The translations under genes and the position numbers were made by a program. The notes beneath the pieces are model-generated. The model saw nothing but the letters and a program-made list of their open reading frames with translations. It was not told the origin of the DNA and did no database searches. Positions 33,294 to 41,663 of a stretch of DNA of 64,000 bases are shown one piece after another. Source of the stretch: Mycobacteroides franklinii (GTDB taxonomy: Bacteria; Actinomycetota; Actinomycetes; Mycobacteriales; Mycobacteriaceae); the NCBI RefSeq assembly GCF_002013895.1, contig NZ_MAFQ01000015.1:62001-126000 (forward strand), read 5' to 3'. How positions within the stretch are numbered: the stretch's first letter is position 1; every line of letters starts with the position of its first letter.

Positions 33294-34655
33294 GTGCGCG
33301 CCGTTCACGTCGCCATCGTCGGTGCGGGCCCCTCGGGGTTCTTCGCCGCCGGATCGCTGCTCAAACACACCGATTTCGACGTCCACGTGGACATGCTCGA
33401 AATGCTGCCGACCCCTTGGGGTTTGGTTCGGTCGGGGGTGGCCCCCGACCACCCCAAGATCAAGTCGGTCAGCGCGGTGTTCGAGAAGACGGCCACGCAT
33501 CCGCGGTTCCGATTCTTCGGCAACATCGAGGTGGGAGTGCAGATCACCGCCGAGGAGCTGGCAGCTCGCTACGACGCGGTGATCTACGCGGTCGGCGCCC
33601 AGTCCGACAAACCACTGGGCATCCCGGGCGATCAGCTGCCCGGCTGTATCGCCGCCGTCGACGTCGTGGGTTGGTATAACGCGAACCCCACCTACCAGAA
33701 GGTGGCGGTCGACCTGTCCGGTCAGCGCGCCGTGGTCGTCGGCAACGGCAACGTCGCACTGGACGTCGCACGCATCCTCGGCATGGATCCGGAGTCGCTA
33801 CACACCACCGACATTGCCGATCGGGCACTGGATTCCTTGGACCACAACGCTATCCGCGAGGTGGTAATCATCGGACGGCGCGGACCACTACAGGCAACCT
33901 TCACTCCGCTGGAGCTACGCGAGATGGGCGAGTTGCCCGGCGTCGACGTGGTGGTGGACCCCGAGGACTTGGCCGGCATCACCGACGAGCAGCTGGCGGC
34001 GGCCCCCAAGCCCACCCGCACCAATATCGACACCTTGCGCAAGTTCTCGGAGCGGCCGCACACCGATGGCCATCGCAGAGTGGTGTTCCGGTTCTGCACC
34101 TCCCCCATTGAATTGCACAGCAACGGTACTGGCGAGAACCAAGTCGAATCGATCACTGTGGGCCGTAACGAATTAGTCGAAGAAGACGGGTATCTGGTTG
34201 CCCGCGATACCGGCGAACGCGAAACACTGCCGACCCATCTGGTGGTGCGTGCCATCGGATATCGCGGGGTTCCGGTGCCGGGATTGCCCTTCGACTCCCG
34301 GCGCGGGGTCATCCTCAATAACGCGGGGCGTATCGAGGGTCGCGACAACGAGTACGTGGTCGGCTGGATCAAGCGTGGTCCGGTTGGTGTTATCGGAACC
34401 AACAAGAGCGACTCGCAGGAGACGGTCGACACCCTGCTCGCCGATCTGGCAACCGCAGAACTGCGGGCCGCGCCCGATGTTGCGGCCCTTGAGGAATGGC
34501 TGTTGGGGCACGAGCCACACATCGTGTCCCAATCCGATTGGCTCACCATCGATTCGCACGAGCGGGCGACCGGTGAACCACAAGGACGCCCCCGGGTGAA
34601 GCTCGAAACGGTGCCCGAATTGTTGGCCGCGACGGGACGGCACGATCAGCCGTGA
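33294..34655 (+). CDS. fprA: NADPH-ferredoxin reductase FprA
   Basis: 453 residues from GTG 33294. FAD motif VAIVGAGPSGFFAAGSLL, then MLEMLPTPWGLVRSGVAPDHPKIKSV and the NADPH site VVVGNGNVALDVARILG, as in adrenodoxin-reductase-type FprA. It passes electrons from NADPH to ferredoxins serving P450s and other enzymes. Matches the M. tuberculosis neighbour order prfB-fprA. Confidence 0.95.
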   Translation: MRAVHVAIVGAGPSGFFAAGSLLKHTDFDVHVDMLEMLPTPWGLVRSGVAPDHPKIKSVSAVFEKTATHPRFRFFGNIEVGVQITAEELAARYDAVIYAVGAQSDKPLGIPGDQLPGCIAAVDVVGWYNANPTYQKVAVDLSGQRAVVVGNGNVALDVARILGMDPESLHTTDIADRALDSLDHNAIREVVIIGRRGPLQATFTPLELREMGELPGVDVVVDPEDLAGITDEQLAAAPKPTRTNIDTLRKFSERPHTDGHRRVVFRFCTSPIELHSNGTGENQVESITVGRNELVEEDGYLVARDTGERETLPTHLVVRAIGYRGVPVPGLPFDSRRGVILNNAGRIEGRDNEYVVGWIKRGPVGVIGTNKSDSQETVDTLLADLATAELRAAPDVAALEEWLLGHEPHIVSQSDWLTIDSHERATGEPQGRPRVKLETVPELLAATGRHDQP

Positions 34656-34916
34656 CGTTGAGCTAGCTCAATCCAAACGCATCTGTCGCAGTTGCCCCGT
34701 ACAGCAGCCATGCGGGACGTACGCGCTCGTGAACGATGAGTCTCATGGCGTCTGGGGCGCGCTCACCCCGAGTGAGCGTCGCGAACATGCCGAACGCGCG
34801 CAACGGCTATCGCAGGGGCACGCACCCTTAGAATTACCTTAGAAATCTCTTATTTTTCTTATCTTTCGGGTACCGTCGAGCTGGTCCGAGTTGGCTGAGC
34901 CCGAGGAGCGTGACGA
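34656..34916. other. Intergenic region with palindrome and AT-rich promoter-like tract
   Basis: TTGAGCTAGCTCAA, a perfect 14-base palindrome, lies at 34658-34671 just after fprA. Further right, 34833-34870 is unusually AT-rich (TTAGAAATCTCTTATTTTTC...) and probably holds the promoter of the flavin monooxygenase. A 31-codon frame at 34737-34832 has no ribosome site and is not called. Confidence 0.5.
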
Positions 34917-36395
34917 GTGACCGAACATGACGTGGTGGTTGTCGGCGGCGGCCCAACCGGACTCATGCTGGCCGGCGAGCTGGCCCTCGCCGGAGCCGAT
35001 GTAGCCATCGTCGAGCGGCGCGCAACCCACGACCTGGACGGTTCGCGCGCGGGCGGCATGACGTCACGCACCCTCGAAGTGCTCGATCAACGCGGGATCG
35101 TCGGCCGGTTCCTGCCCCAGGGACTCACCGCACCCATCGCGCATTTTTCCGCGCTCCTGCTGGATATGACCGACCAGCCGACCAGACACGCCTTTGGGTT
35201 GATGTTGTTGCAGTACCGCATCGAACGCACCCTGTGCGAATGGGTCGCCGAACATGGGGTACCGATCTACCGAGGGCGTGAAGTCAACGGGTTCAAAGCA
35301 TCCGATGACGCCGTCGATGCCGATCTTTCCGATGGCTCAGCGCTGCGGGCGCAGTATCTGGTTGGCTGCGACGGCGGACGCAGCCTGGTGCGCAAGACCG
35401 CCGGCATCGATTTCCCCGGATGGGATCCGTCCACCAGCTGCCTGGTCGCGGATGTCGAACTGACCGAGGAACCACAGTGGGGCATCCACCGCCACGGCGC
35501 GCTGCATTCGATCTTCAGATTCGAGGAGGACGGCCCCGTTCGGGTCTTGGTGACCGAGCCCGAGATCGGACGCACCGGTGAGCCGACCCTGGGTGATTTG
35601 AGTACGGCGCTGATCGCGGCACGCGGGACCGATTATGGAATGCACAGTCCCACATGGATTTCCCGGTTCACCGACGTGACCCGGCAGGCGGCGACGTACC
35701 GCAAGGGGCGGGTGCTGCTCGCGGGAGACGCGGCGCATGTGCACTTCCCCATCGGCGGGCAAGGTCTCAACACCGGAATCCAGGATGCCGTCAACCTCGG
35801 CTGGAAACTCGCCCAAGTCGTCAATGGCACCTCACCCCAGGAACTGCTGGACACCTATCACGCCGAACGGCACCCCGTCGCGGAGCGGGTACTGCACAAC
35901 ACCATGGCACAGACCGCACTGAGCCGCGCCGGCGAGCGGGTTGACGCATTGCGCGACATCATCGCTCAGCTCCTCGCTCTTGACGCCCCACGTCAGCACA
36001 TCGCGGCAATGATGAGCGGTCTGGACATCCACTACGACCTGGGCCCGCAGACCGGCCCCGACCATCCCCTGCTCGGGCGACGTATGCCGGACCTCGATGT
36101 GCGCACCGGCGATGGCATCGTCCGCGTGTTCACCCTGCTGCACGATGCCCGCGGCGTGCTCCTGAACCTGGGTACACCCATGACCGGCACCTCGGGTTGG
36201 TCACATCGGGTCGATTCCGTCGACGCCGAATACGTTGGCATAGAAGACGCCTTCGAGCTGCCCGTCATCGGTGCCGTCAAAGCGCCCAATGCGGTACTGA
36301 TCCGGCCCGACGGGTACGTCGCCTGGGTCGGCGACGGTACGACAACCGGGCTCAACGACGCGCTACACGCCTGGTTCGGGCCGCCTCGTTCATAG
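34917..36395 (+). CDS. FAD-dependent aromatic monooxygenase (PheA/TfdB, Rox/TetX-like fold)
   Basis: 492 residues from GTG 34917. GxGxxG motif VVVGGGPTGLMLAGELALAGADVAIVERR, DG motif GCDGGRSLVRKTAGIDF, and GD motif RVLLAGDAAHVHFPIGGQGLNTGIQDAVNLGWKLA. There is a thioredoxin-like C-terminal region. This class hydroxylates phenols, and some members inactivate rifamycins or tetracyclines; the substrate cannot be read from sequence. Preceded by an AT-rich promoter-like tract. Confidence 0.88.
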   Translation: MTEHDVVVVGGGPTGLMLAGELALAGADVAIVERRATHDLDGSRAGGMTSRTLEVLDQRGIVGRFLPQGLTAPIAHFSALLLDMTDQPTRHAFGLMLLQYRIERTLCEWVAEHGVPIYRGREVNGFKASDDAVDADLSDGSALRAQYLVGCDGGRSLVRKTAGIDFPGWDPSTSCLVADVELTEEPQWGIHRHGALHSIFRFEEDGPVRVLVTEPEIGRTGEPTLGDLSTALIAARGTDYGMHSPTWISRFTDVTRQAATYRKGRVLLAGDAAHVHFPIGGQGLNTGIQDAVNLGWKLAQVVNGTSPQELLDTYHAERHPVAERVLHNTMAQTALSRAGERVDALRDIIAQLLALDAPRQHIAAMMSGLDIHYDLGPQTGPDHPLLGRRMPDLDVRTGDGIVRVFTLLHDARGVLLNLGTPMTGTSGWSHRVDSVDAEYVGIEDAFELPVIGAVKAPNAVLIRPDGYVAWVGDGTTTGLNDALHAWFGPPRS

Positions 36396-36884
36396 CGGCG
36401 GCGGTTCGTAGTACCTCGGTGGCGGCTCGTGCTTCTTGGCCGGATCCTCTGTTGACGACGGCCCCTCGACCGGCCCCGGTGTAGACGGCGGTGGCGGCAC
36501 CGGATCGATGTTTTCGACCGACGGCGGCCCACTCGGATACTGCTGCTGCGGACCGGCCGGCGGCGCCAGCAGCACACCCCAGCGATCGGGGTTCTTCGGC
36601 GGGTACAGCACCGGGATCAGGTCACCGATGCGCGGCCAGTCGTTGACGTCGCGCACGATCTGCCGGTAGGTGACATATTCGGCGACCGTAGGACCGTTGA
36701 GCGCACCCGTGATTGTGACCAGTTGCTCCCCCGTGACCCCCTCGGGACGAGGGCTGACACCTGTCACCAACAGGGTCCCGTGCACCGCGTTCATACCCGG
36801 CTGCGCCTGCCTGCCGCGGCGCATCTGCATGATCAGGAAAGCCAGCGAGCCGCCGACCAGAAGTAGCACCAAGAATTCCCACAC
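36390..36884 (-). CDS. Membrane-anchored Pro-rich protein
   Basis: 164 residues from GTG 36884. N-terminal membrane helix (FLVLLLVGGSLAFLIMQM), a small central domain (GTLLVTGVSPRPEGVTGEQLVTITGALNGP), then a long Pro-rich tail. Function unknown. Its stop overlaps the convergent monooxygenase by a few bases. Confidence 0.7.
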   Translation of the reverse strand: MWEFLVLLLVGGSLAFLIMQMRRGRQAQPGMNAVHGTLLVTGVSPRPEGVTGEQLVTITGALNGPTVAEYVTYRQIVRDVNDWPRIGDLIPVLYPPKNPDRWGVLLAPPAGPQQQYPSGPPSVENIDPVPPPPSTPGPVEGPSSTEDPAKKHEPPPRYYEPPPL

Positions 36885-36907
36885 ACTGTCATGGTAGGAC
36901 TGCAGGC

Positions 36908-37699
36908 ATGACGCCCACCGTGTCCTTGCGCGAAGATCGTCGGCTCGCACTCGAATTAGCCGATGCCGCCGACGAAATCACCACGTCCCGGTTCGGCGCA
37001 CTCGATCTACGGGTGGACACCAAACCCGACCTGACACCGGTGACCGACGCGGACACCTCGGTGGAATCGGTCCTGCGTTCGTTGTTGCATCGATCGCGCC
37101 CGGCGGACTCGGTGGTCGGCGAGGAGTACGGCGGCGAGGCCGTATTCAGCGGTAGGCAGTGGGTTATCGATCCCATCGACGGCACCAAGAACTTCGCGCG
37201 GGGCGTCCCCATCTGGGCCACACTCATCGCACTGCTTGAGGACGGCATACCCGTCGTCGGTGTCATCAGCGCCCCGGCCCTGTCCCGTCGCTGGTGGGCG
37301 GCAGAGGGACTCGGCGCTCACACCCGAGTCGGGTCCGGCGAGGATCGGCTCATCCATGCCTCCCGAGTGGATCGGCTGACGTCGGCAAGCCTGTCGTTCT
37401 CCAGCCTGTCGGGCTGGGCGGACCGCGGGAAACGCGATCAGTTCATCGAGCTGACCGACGAGATCTGGCGCGTCCGGGGCTTCGGAGACTTCTTCTCCTA
37501 CTGCCTGGTGGCCGAGGGCGCGGTCGATATCGCCGCCGAACCCGAGGTCTCGCTGTGGGATCTGGCCCCGCTGGACATCCTGGTTCGCGAAGCGGGCGGC
37601 CGGTTCACGAATCTGGCCGGCGAGCCCGGCCCGCACGGCGGTAGTGCGGTGGCGACCAACGGGTTGCTGCACGACGAGGTACTCAAGGCCCTCGACTAA
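36908..37699 (+). CDS. hisN: Histidinol-phosphatase, inositol-monophosphatase fold
   Basis: 263 residues. Metal site motifs GEEYGG and WVIDPIDGTKNFARG (~80-100) and the C-terminal SLWDLAPLDILVREAGG. In actinobacteria this type does the histidinol-phosphate step of histidine synthesis (Rv3137 equivalent). It precedes fadE24 as in M. tuberculosis, apart from pflA, which is absent here. Confidence 0.87.
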   Translation: MTPTVSLREDRRLALELADAADEITTSRFGALDLRVDTKPDLTPVTDADTSVESVLRSLLHRSRPADSVVGEEYGGEAVFSGRQWVIDPIDGTKNFARGVPIWATLIALLEDGIPVVGVISAPALSRRWWAAEGLGAHTRVGSGEDRLIHASRVDRLTSASLSFSSLSGWADRGKRDQFIELTDEIWRVRGFGDFFSYCLVAEGAVDIAAEPEVSLWDLAPLDILVREAGGRFTNLAGEPGPHGGSAVATNGLLHDEVLKALD

Positions 37700-37729
37700 C
37701 GCCCCGTGCGCACCGCCGCTCCCCGCAAG

Positions 37730-37779
37730 CAGACGCTTATTGCAGGCCCAACCTGGGGTTTCGCTGCAATAAGCGTCTG
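37730..37779. terminator. Long perfect hairpin after hisN
   Basis: AGACGCTTATTGCAG (37731-37745) pairs exactly with CTGCAATAAGCGTCT (37764-37778), with one more pair outside, around an 18-base loop. It lies 30 bases after hisN and before the fadE24 operators. A terminator is likely, though the AT-containing stem and the lack of a T run leave a regulatory role open. Confidence 0.6.
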
Positions 37780-37824
37780 TTCGCCGGGCGGCGACGGGTG
37801 TGACATACACCTCGTTTCCTGAGG

Positions 37825-37866
37825 ATCTTACCGCTTAGTAAGATACGGTTCTTACTTCGGAGTAAG
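37825..37866. promoter_or_regulatory. Tandem palindromic operators of fadE24-fadE23
   Basis: Two sites share CTTAC-N6-GTAAG: 37827-37842 (within ATCTTAC...GTAAGAT, 37825-37844) and 37851-37866 (CTTACT-TCGG-AGTAAG). They are 24 bases apart, just over two helical turns, about 55-95 bases before fadE24. A TetR-like dimer binding side by side is the natural reading; the regulator gene is not adjacent. Confidence 0.75.
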
Positions 37867-37920
37867 GTAACGGCCAGATACTCCGGCAGAACCCCTTTAA
37901 CCCCAGAAACGGCTGGTGAC

Positions 37921-39324
37921 ATGACCAACACGTTGACTCCGCGCGACGAGAAGAAGGCCGCCAAGAGCAAGAGCCCGGCGAGGCACGAGACCGGCGTCGG
38001 CCTTCAGAAGCACAAGCGCGGCGCGATCGACATCCTCATCGCGGTGCTGACCCCGATCGCAGGTTCGGAGCTGCTGGACAAGTACAACCTGCGCGGAGCC
38101 TTCAACAAGGGCATCTTCGAGACCACGAAGGGCCTGTTCACCACCCTCGGCGTTGCCAACCGCACCTTCAAGAAGGTCACCGGCAGCAAGGGTGCACCCA
38201 AGCGCCTCGACAAGGCCAACGCCGACTACTTCGACCTCAACCCCGAGGACGAGCAGAAGATGATCGCCGACACGGTGAAGGAATTCGCCGTCGAGGTCAT
38301 CCGCCCGGCCGCCTACGAGTCGGACAAGAACAAGAACTACCCCGCCGATCTGCTGGGCAAGGTCGCCGAGCTGGGCGTCACCGCCATCAACATCCCGGAG
38401 GATTTCGACGGCATCGCCTCGCAGCGCTCGACTGTCACCAACTCCCTTGTCGCCGAAGCTCTCTCGTACGGTGATATGGGTCTGGCCCTGCCGATCCTGG
38501 CCCCCTCCGGTGTGGCCACCGCGCTGACCAACTGGGGCAGCGCCGATCAGCAGGCCACCTACCTCAAGGAGTTCGCGGGCGAGAACGTGCCGCAGGCTTC
38601 GGTGGTCGTCGCCGAGCCGCAGGCACTGTTCGACCCGTTCAGCCTCAAGACCACCGCCACCCGCACCCCCAGCGGCTTCCGCCTCAACGGCGTGAAGTCG
38701 TTGGTTCCGGCCGCCGCGCAGGCTGAACTGTTCATCGTGGCCGCCAACTACAACGGCCGCCCGACACTGTTCATCGTCGAGTCGGGCACCGAGGGCATCA
38801 CCGTCGAGGAAGACCCGAGCATGGGCATCCGCGGCGCGGCGCTGGGCCGGCTGAACCTCAACAACGTCGCGGTTCCCTCCTCCGGCCTGCTCGGTGAGGA
38901 CGGTGCCGCGGATTCCGATTACTCCGAGGCCATCGCGCTGGCCCGCCTCGGCTGGGCGTCTCTCGCGGTCGGTACCGGCCAAGCCGTGCTCGACTACGTG
39001 ATCCCCTACGTCAAGCAGCGCGAGGCGTTCGGCGAGCCCATCGCCCGCCGCCAGGCCGTTGCCTTCATGTGCGCCAACATCGCCATCGAGCTCGACGGCT
39101 TGCGCCTGGTGACGCTGCGCGGTGCCTCGCGTGCCGAGCAGGGCCTGCCCTTCATCCGCGAGGCGGCACTGGCCCGCAAGCTCGCCACCGACAAGGGCAT
39201 GCAGATCGGCCTCGACGGCGTGCAGCTGCTCGGCGGACACGGCTTCACCAAGGAGCACCCGGTGGAGCGCTGGTACCGCAACCTGCGCGCAATCGGTGTT
39301 GCCGAAGGCGTGGTAATTCTCTAG
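37921..39324 (+). CDS. fadE24: Acyl-CoA dehydrogenase FadE24
   Basis: 467 residues, full length. An N-terminal extension of ~90 residues precedes the dehydrogenase core (DFDGIASQRSTVTNSLVAEAL ... KQREAFGEPIARRQAVAFMCANIAIELD) and ends QLLGGHGFTKEHPVERWYRNLRAIGVAEG. Corresponds to Rv3139. Works with the next gene, probably as a heteromeric acyl-CoA dehydrogenase. Preceded by tandem operators. Confidence 0.92.
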   Translation: MTNTLTPRDEKKAAKSKSPARHETGVGLQKHKRGAIDILIAVLTPIAGSELLDKYNLRGAFNKGIFETTKGLFTTLGVANRTFKKVTGSKGAPKRLDKANADYFDLNPEDEQKMIADTVKEFAVEVIRPAAYESDKNKNYPADLLGKVAELGVTAINIPEDFDGIASQRSTVTNSLVAEALSYGDMGLALPILAPSGVATALTNWGSADQQATYLKEFAGENVPQASVVVAEPQALFDPFSLKTTATRTPSGFRLNGVKSLVPAAAQAELFIVAANYNGRPTLFIVESGTEGITVEEDPSMGIRGAALGRLNLNNVAVPSSGLLGEDGAADSDYSEAIALARLGWASLAVGTGQAVLDYVIPYVKQREAFGEPIARRQAVAFMCANIAIELDGLRLVTLRGASRAEQGLPFIREAALARKLATDKGMQIGLDGVQLLGGHGFTKEHPVERWYRNLRAIGVAEGVVIL

Positions 39325-39370
39325 CGGTTCTGTCCTTCTGAAGTCTTATCTACTAAACGAAAGTCTTTCC

Positions 39371-40582
39371 ATGGCAATCAATTTGGAACTCCCCAAGAAG
39401 TTGCAGGCTGTTCAGGAGAAGGGGCATCAGGGCGCTGCCGAGCTGGTACGGCCCATCTCCCGCAAGTACGACCTGGCCGAGCACACCTACCCCGTCGAGT
39501 TGGAGACCCTGGAGACGCTGTTCGCAGGTGTCTCCGCGGCCGGCACCTTCGCCTTCGCCGGCGCAGAGGCCTTCCGCGCCGAGGAGAACACCAAGAAGCA
39601 GAACGTCAACGGCGCCAACATGTCCGCGCTGCTGAACGCCCTCGAGATGAGCTGGGGCGACTGCGGCCTGCTGCTCACCATCCCCTTCCAGGGGCTGGGC
39701 AACGCCGCCGTGTCCAGCGTGACCAGCAAGGAAGATGCCGACAAGTTCGGCAAGGTGTGGGCCGCCATGGCCATCACCGAGCCCGGCTTCGGTTCTGACT
39801 CGGCGGCGGTCACCACCACCGCCAAGCTCGACGGCGACGAGTACGTCATCAACGGCGAGAAGATCTTCGTTACCGCCGGTTCGCGTGCCACCCACATCGT
39901 GGTGTGGGCAACCCTGGACAAAACCAAGGGCCGCCCCGCCATCAAGTCCTTCCTGGTGCCGCGTGAACACCCCGGAGTGACGATCGAGCGTCTCGAGGAG
40001 AAGCTCGGCATCAAGGCCTCCGATACCGCGGTCATCCGCTTCGACAACGCCCGGATTCCGAAGGACTACATCCTGTCCGATCCGGAAATCAACACCGAAA
40101 AGGGTTTCGGCGGTGTGATGAGCACCTTCGACAACACCCGCCCGATCGTGGCCGCCATGGCCGTGGGTGTGTCGCGCGCGTCACTGGAGGAACTGCGCAA
40201 GATCCTCGAGGATGCAGGCATCGAGATCTCCTACGACCGGCCTGCACACGCCCAGCACGCCGCCGCCGCCGAGTTCCTGCGGATGGAGGCCGACTGGGAG
40301 TCGTCGTACCTGCTGACACTGCGTAGCGCATGGCAGGCCGACAACAACATCCCCAACTCGATGGAAGCGTCGATGGCCAAGGCCAAGGCCGGCCGCGTCG
40401 GCAGCGACGTCACCCTCAAGGCCGTCGAAATGGCCGGTACCACCGGCTACTCCGAGCGCACCCTGTTGGAGAAGTGGGGCCGGGACTCGAAGATCCTGGA
40501 CATCTTCGAGGGCACCCAGCAGATCCAGCAACTGGTGGTGGCCCGCCGCCTGCTGGGGCTGAGCTCCGCCGAGCTCAAGTGA
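39371..40582 (+). CDS. fadE23: Acyl-CoA dehydrogenase FadE23
   Basis: 403 residues. Signature AMAITEPGFGSDSAAVTTTAKLDGDEYVINGEKIFVTAGSRATHIVVWATLD and C-terminal GRDSKILDIFEGTQQIQQLVVARRLLGL. Corresponds to Rv3140, 46 bases behind fadE24, so one operon. Ends at a clear terminator. Confidence 0.93.
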   Translation: MAINLELPKKLQAVQEKGHQGAAELVRPISRKYDLAEHTYPVELETLETLFAGVSAAGTFAFAGAEAFRAEENTKKQNVNGANMSALLNALEMSWGDCGLLLTIPFQGLGNAAVSSVTSKEDADKFGKVWAAMAITEPGFGSDSAAVTTTAKLDGDEYVINGEKIFVTAGSRATHIVVWATLDKTKGRPAIKSFLVPREHPGVTIERLEEKLGIKASDTAVIRFDNARIPKDYILSDPEINTEKGFGGVMSTFDNTRPIVAAMAVGVSRASLEELRKILEDAGIEISYDRPAHAQHAAAAEFLRMEADWESSYLLTLRSAWQADNNIPNSMEASMAKAKAGRVGSDVTLKAVEMAGTTGYSERTLLEKWGRDSKILDIFEGTQQIQQLVVARRLLGLSSAELK

Positions 40583-40601
40583 TGCGCTGACCAAGATCCA
40601 T

Positions 40602-40645
40602 TGCGGCCCTTCCGGGACTCCCCCGGAGGGGCCGCACCCTTTTCG
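40602..40645 (+). terminator. Intrinsic terminator of the fadE24-fadE23 operon
   Basis: TGCGGCCCTTCCGGG (40602-40616) pairs with CCCGGAGGGGCCGCA (one mismatch), followed by CCCTTTTCG. One of the few stem-plus-T-run terminators in the window. Confidence 0.85.
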
Positions 40646-40728
40646 TCGAGCCACTTGAGCACGAAGCGACGAAGCCAGCTAAGCTGCCGTTTCGATCGGT
40701 GCAGCGCATCACTTCAGGGAGGACAACC

Positions 40729-41238
40729 ATGTGGGTTCGGTCAGGTCTGCTCGCTCGGCTCGTCCTGGTGAGCTGTGCCCTCGTTCCGTTCGGAGCCGGC
40801 GTTCCGGTTGCCAACGCGGATGAGTCGACCTGCGCTGCGATCGATCAGATGTCGAAGACGATCGACGACCCGGCCAACAACGGGCCGATCGTCACCGAGG
40901 CACTGATGTATCTGCGCGCCGACAATCCCGCCTACTCCGGCCTGGACCGACAGGTCGAGGCCATCGGCCAGGCGCGGGACATGTGGGGACGCAACAACGA
41001 TGCGGTGCGTGCCAACCTGGATGGTGTCACCGAGCCGGGAGCGCGCCAGCAGCTCACTGCCTACGCCGACGGCCTCAGTGGCGCTTACGACCTGGCGGGA
41101 ACGTGGCTAGCCGCTACCCCCGAGGTGCGCTCCTCCCCCGACATCGTCGATCGTGGCGGGGCGGTCGGCGGCTTATTGTTCGACGGCGCCAACAACTTCC
41201 ACGTACTGGCGAACATCTGTAACGGCGGCCGACGCTAG
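40729..41238 (+). CDS. Secreted protein of unknown function
   Basis: 169 residues from ATG 40729 (GGGAGGA upstream). Signal peptide (LLARLVLVSCALVPFGAGVPVANA) then a helical mature domain with two cysteines (STCAAI ... NICNGG). Small exported mycobacterial protein; no family named. Confidence 0.72.
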   Translation: MWVRSGLLARLVLVSCALVPFGAGVPVANADESTCAAIDQMSKTIDDPANNGPIVTEALMYLRADNPAYSGLDRQVEAIGQARDMWGRNNDAVRANLDGVTEPGARQQLTAYADGLSGAYDLAGTWLAATPEVRSSPDIVDRGGAVGGLLFDGANNFHVLANICNGGRR

Positions 41239-41240
41239 GC

Positions 41241-41663
41241 GTGCGCCTCAACCCTGCCGAGGCACGCGGCCGCTTCCGGGCGGCGGCGGTGGCACGGCTG
41301 GCGACGATCAGCGAATCCGGTGCGCCACATCTGGTTCCGGTGACCTTCGCCGTCGCCGACGACCTCATCTGCTGGGCCGTCGATCACAAACCGAAGTCAC
41401 GCAGCGACTTGCAGCGCGTACGCAATATCGCCGCGAACCCTGCGGTCAGCTTTCTGGCGGATCGCTACGACGAGGACTGGGCAGCGTTGTGGTGGGTGCG
41501 CGCCGACGGCATCGCGCGTGTTCTGGATACCCCCGACGCCACCTGGATCACGTTGCTGGCCAACAAATATCGACAGTATCGAGAGACACCGCCAACCGGC
41601 CCGATGATACTGACCGATGTTTTCCACTGGAGCGGATGGGCAGCCTCGGCTACTGAGGCCTGA
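41241..41663 (+). CDS. PPOX-class F420-dependent oxidoreductase
   Basis: 140 residues from GTG 41241, two bases after the previous stop. The split-barrel pattern (ARLATISESGAPHLVPVTFAVADDLICWAVDHKPK ... VSFLADRYDEDWAALWWVRADGIARV) fits the TIGR03668-type F420 enzymes. Substrate unknown. Confidence 0.82.
   Translation: MRLNPAEARGRFRAAAVARLATISESGAPHLVPVTFAVADDLICWAVDHKPKSRSDLQRVRNIAANPAVSFLADRYDEDWAALWWVRADGIARVLDTPDATWITLLANKYRQYRETPPTGPMILTDVFHWSGWAASATEA

Noticed and set aside
34737..34832. A 31-codon frame upstream of the flavin monooxygenase
   Set aside because: No ribosome site and an Arg-rich sequence without conservation evidence.
37897..39258. A 453-residue minus-strand frame opposite fadE24
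   Set aside because: Its composition is that of an antisense shadow, while fadE24 on the plus strand is a full, well-motifed enzyme.
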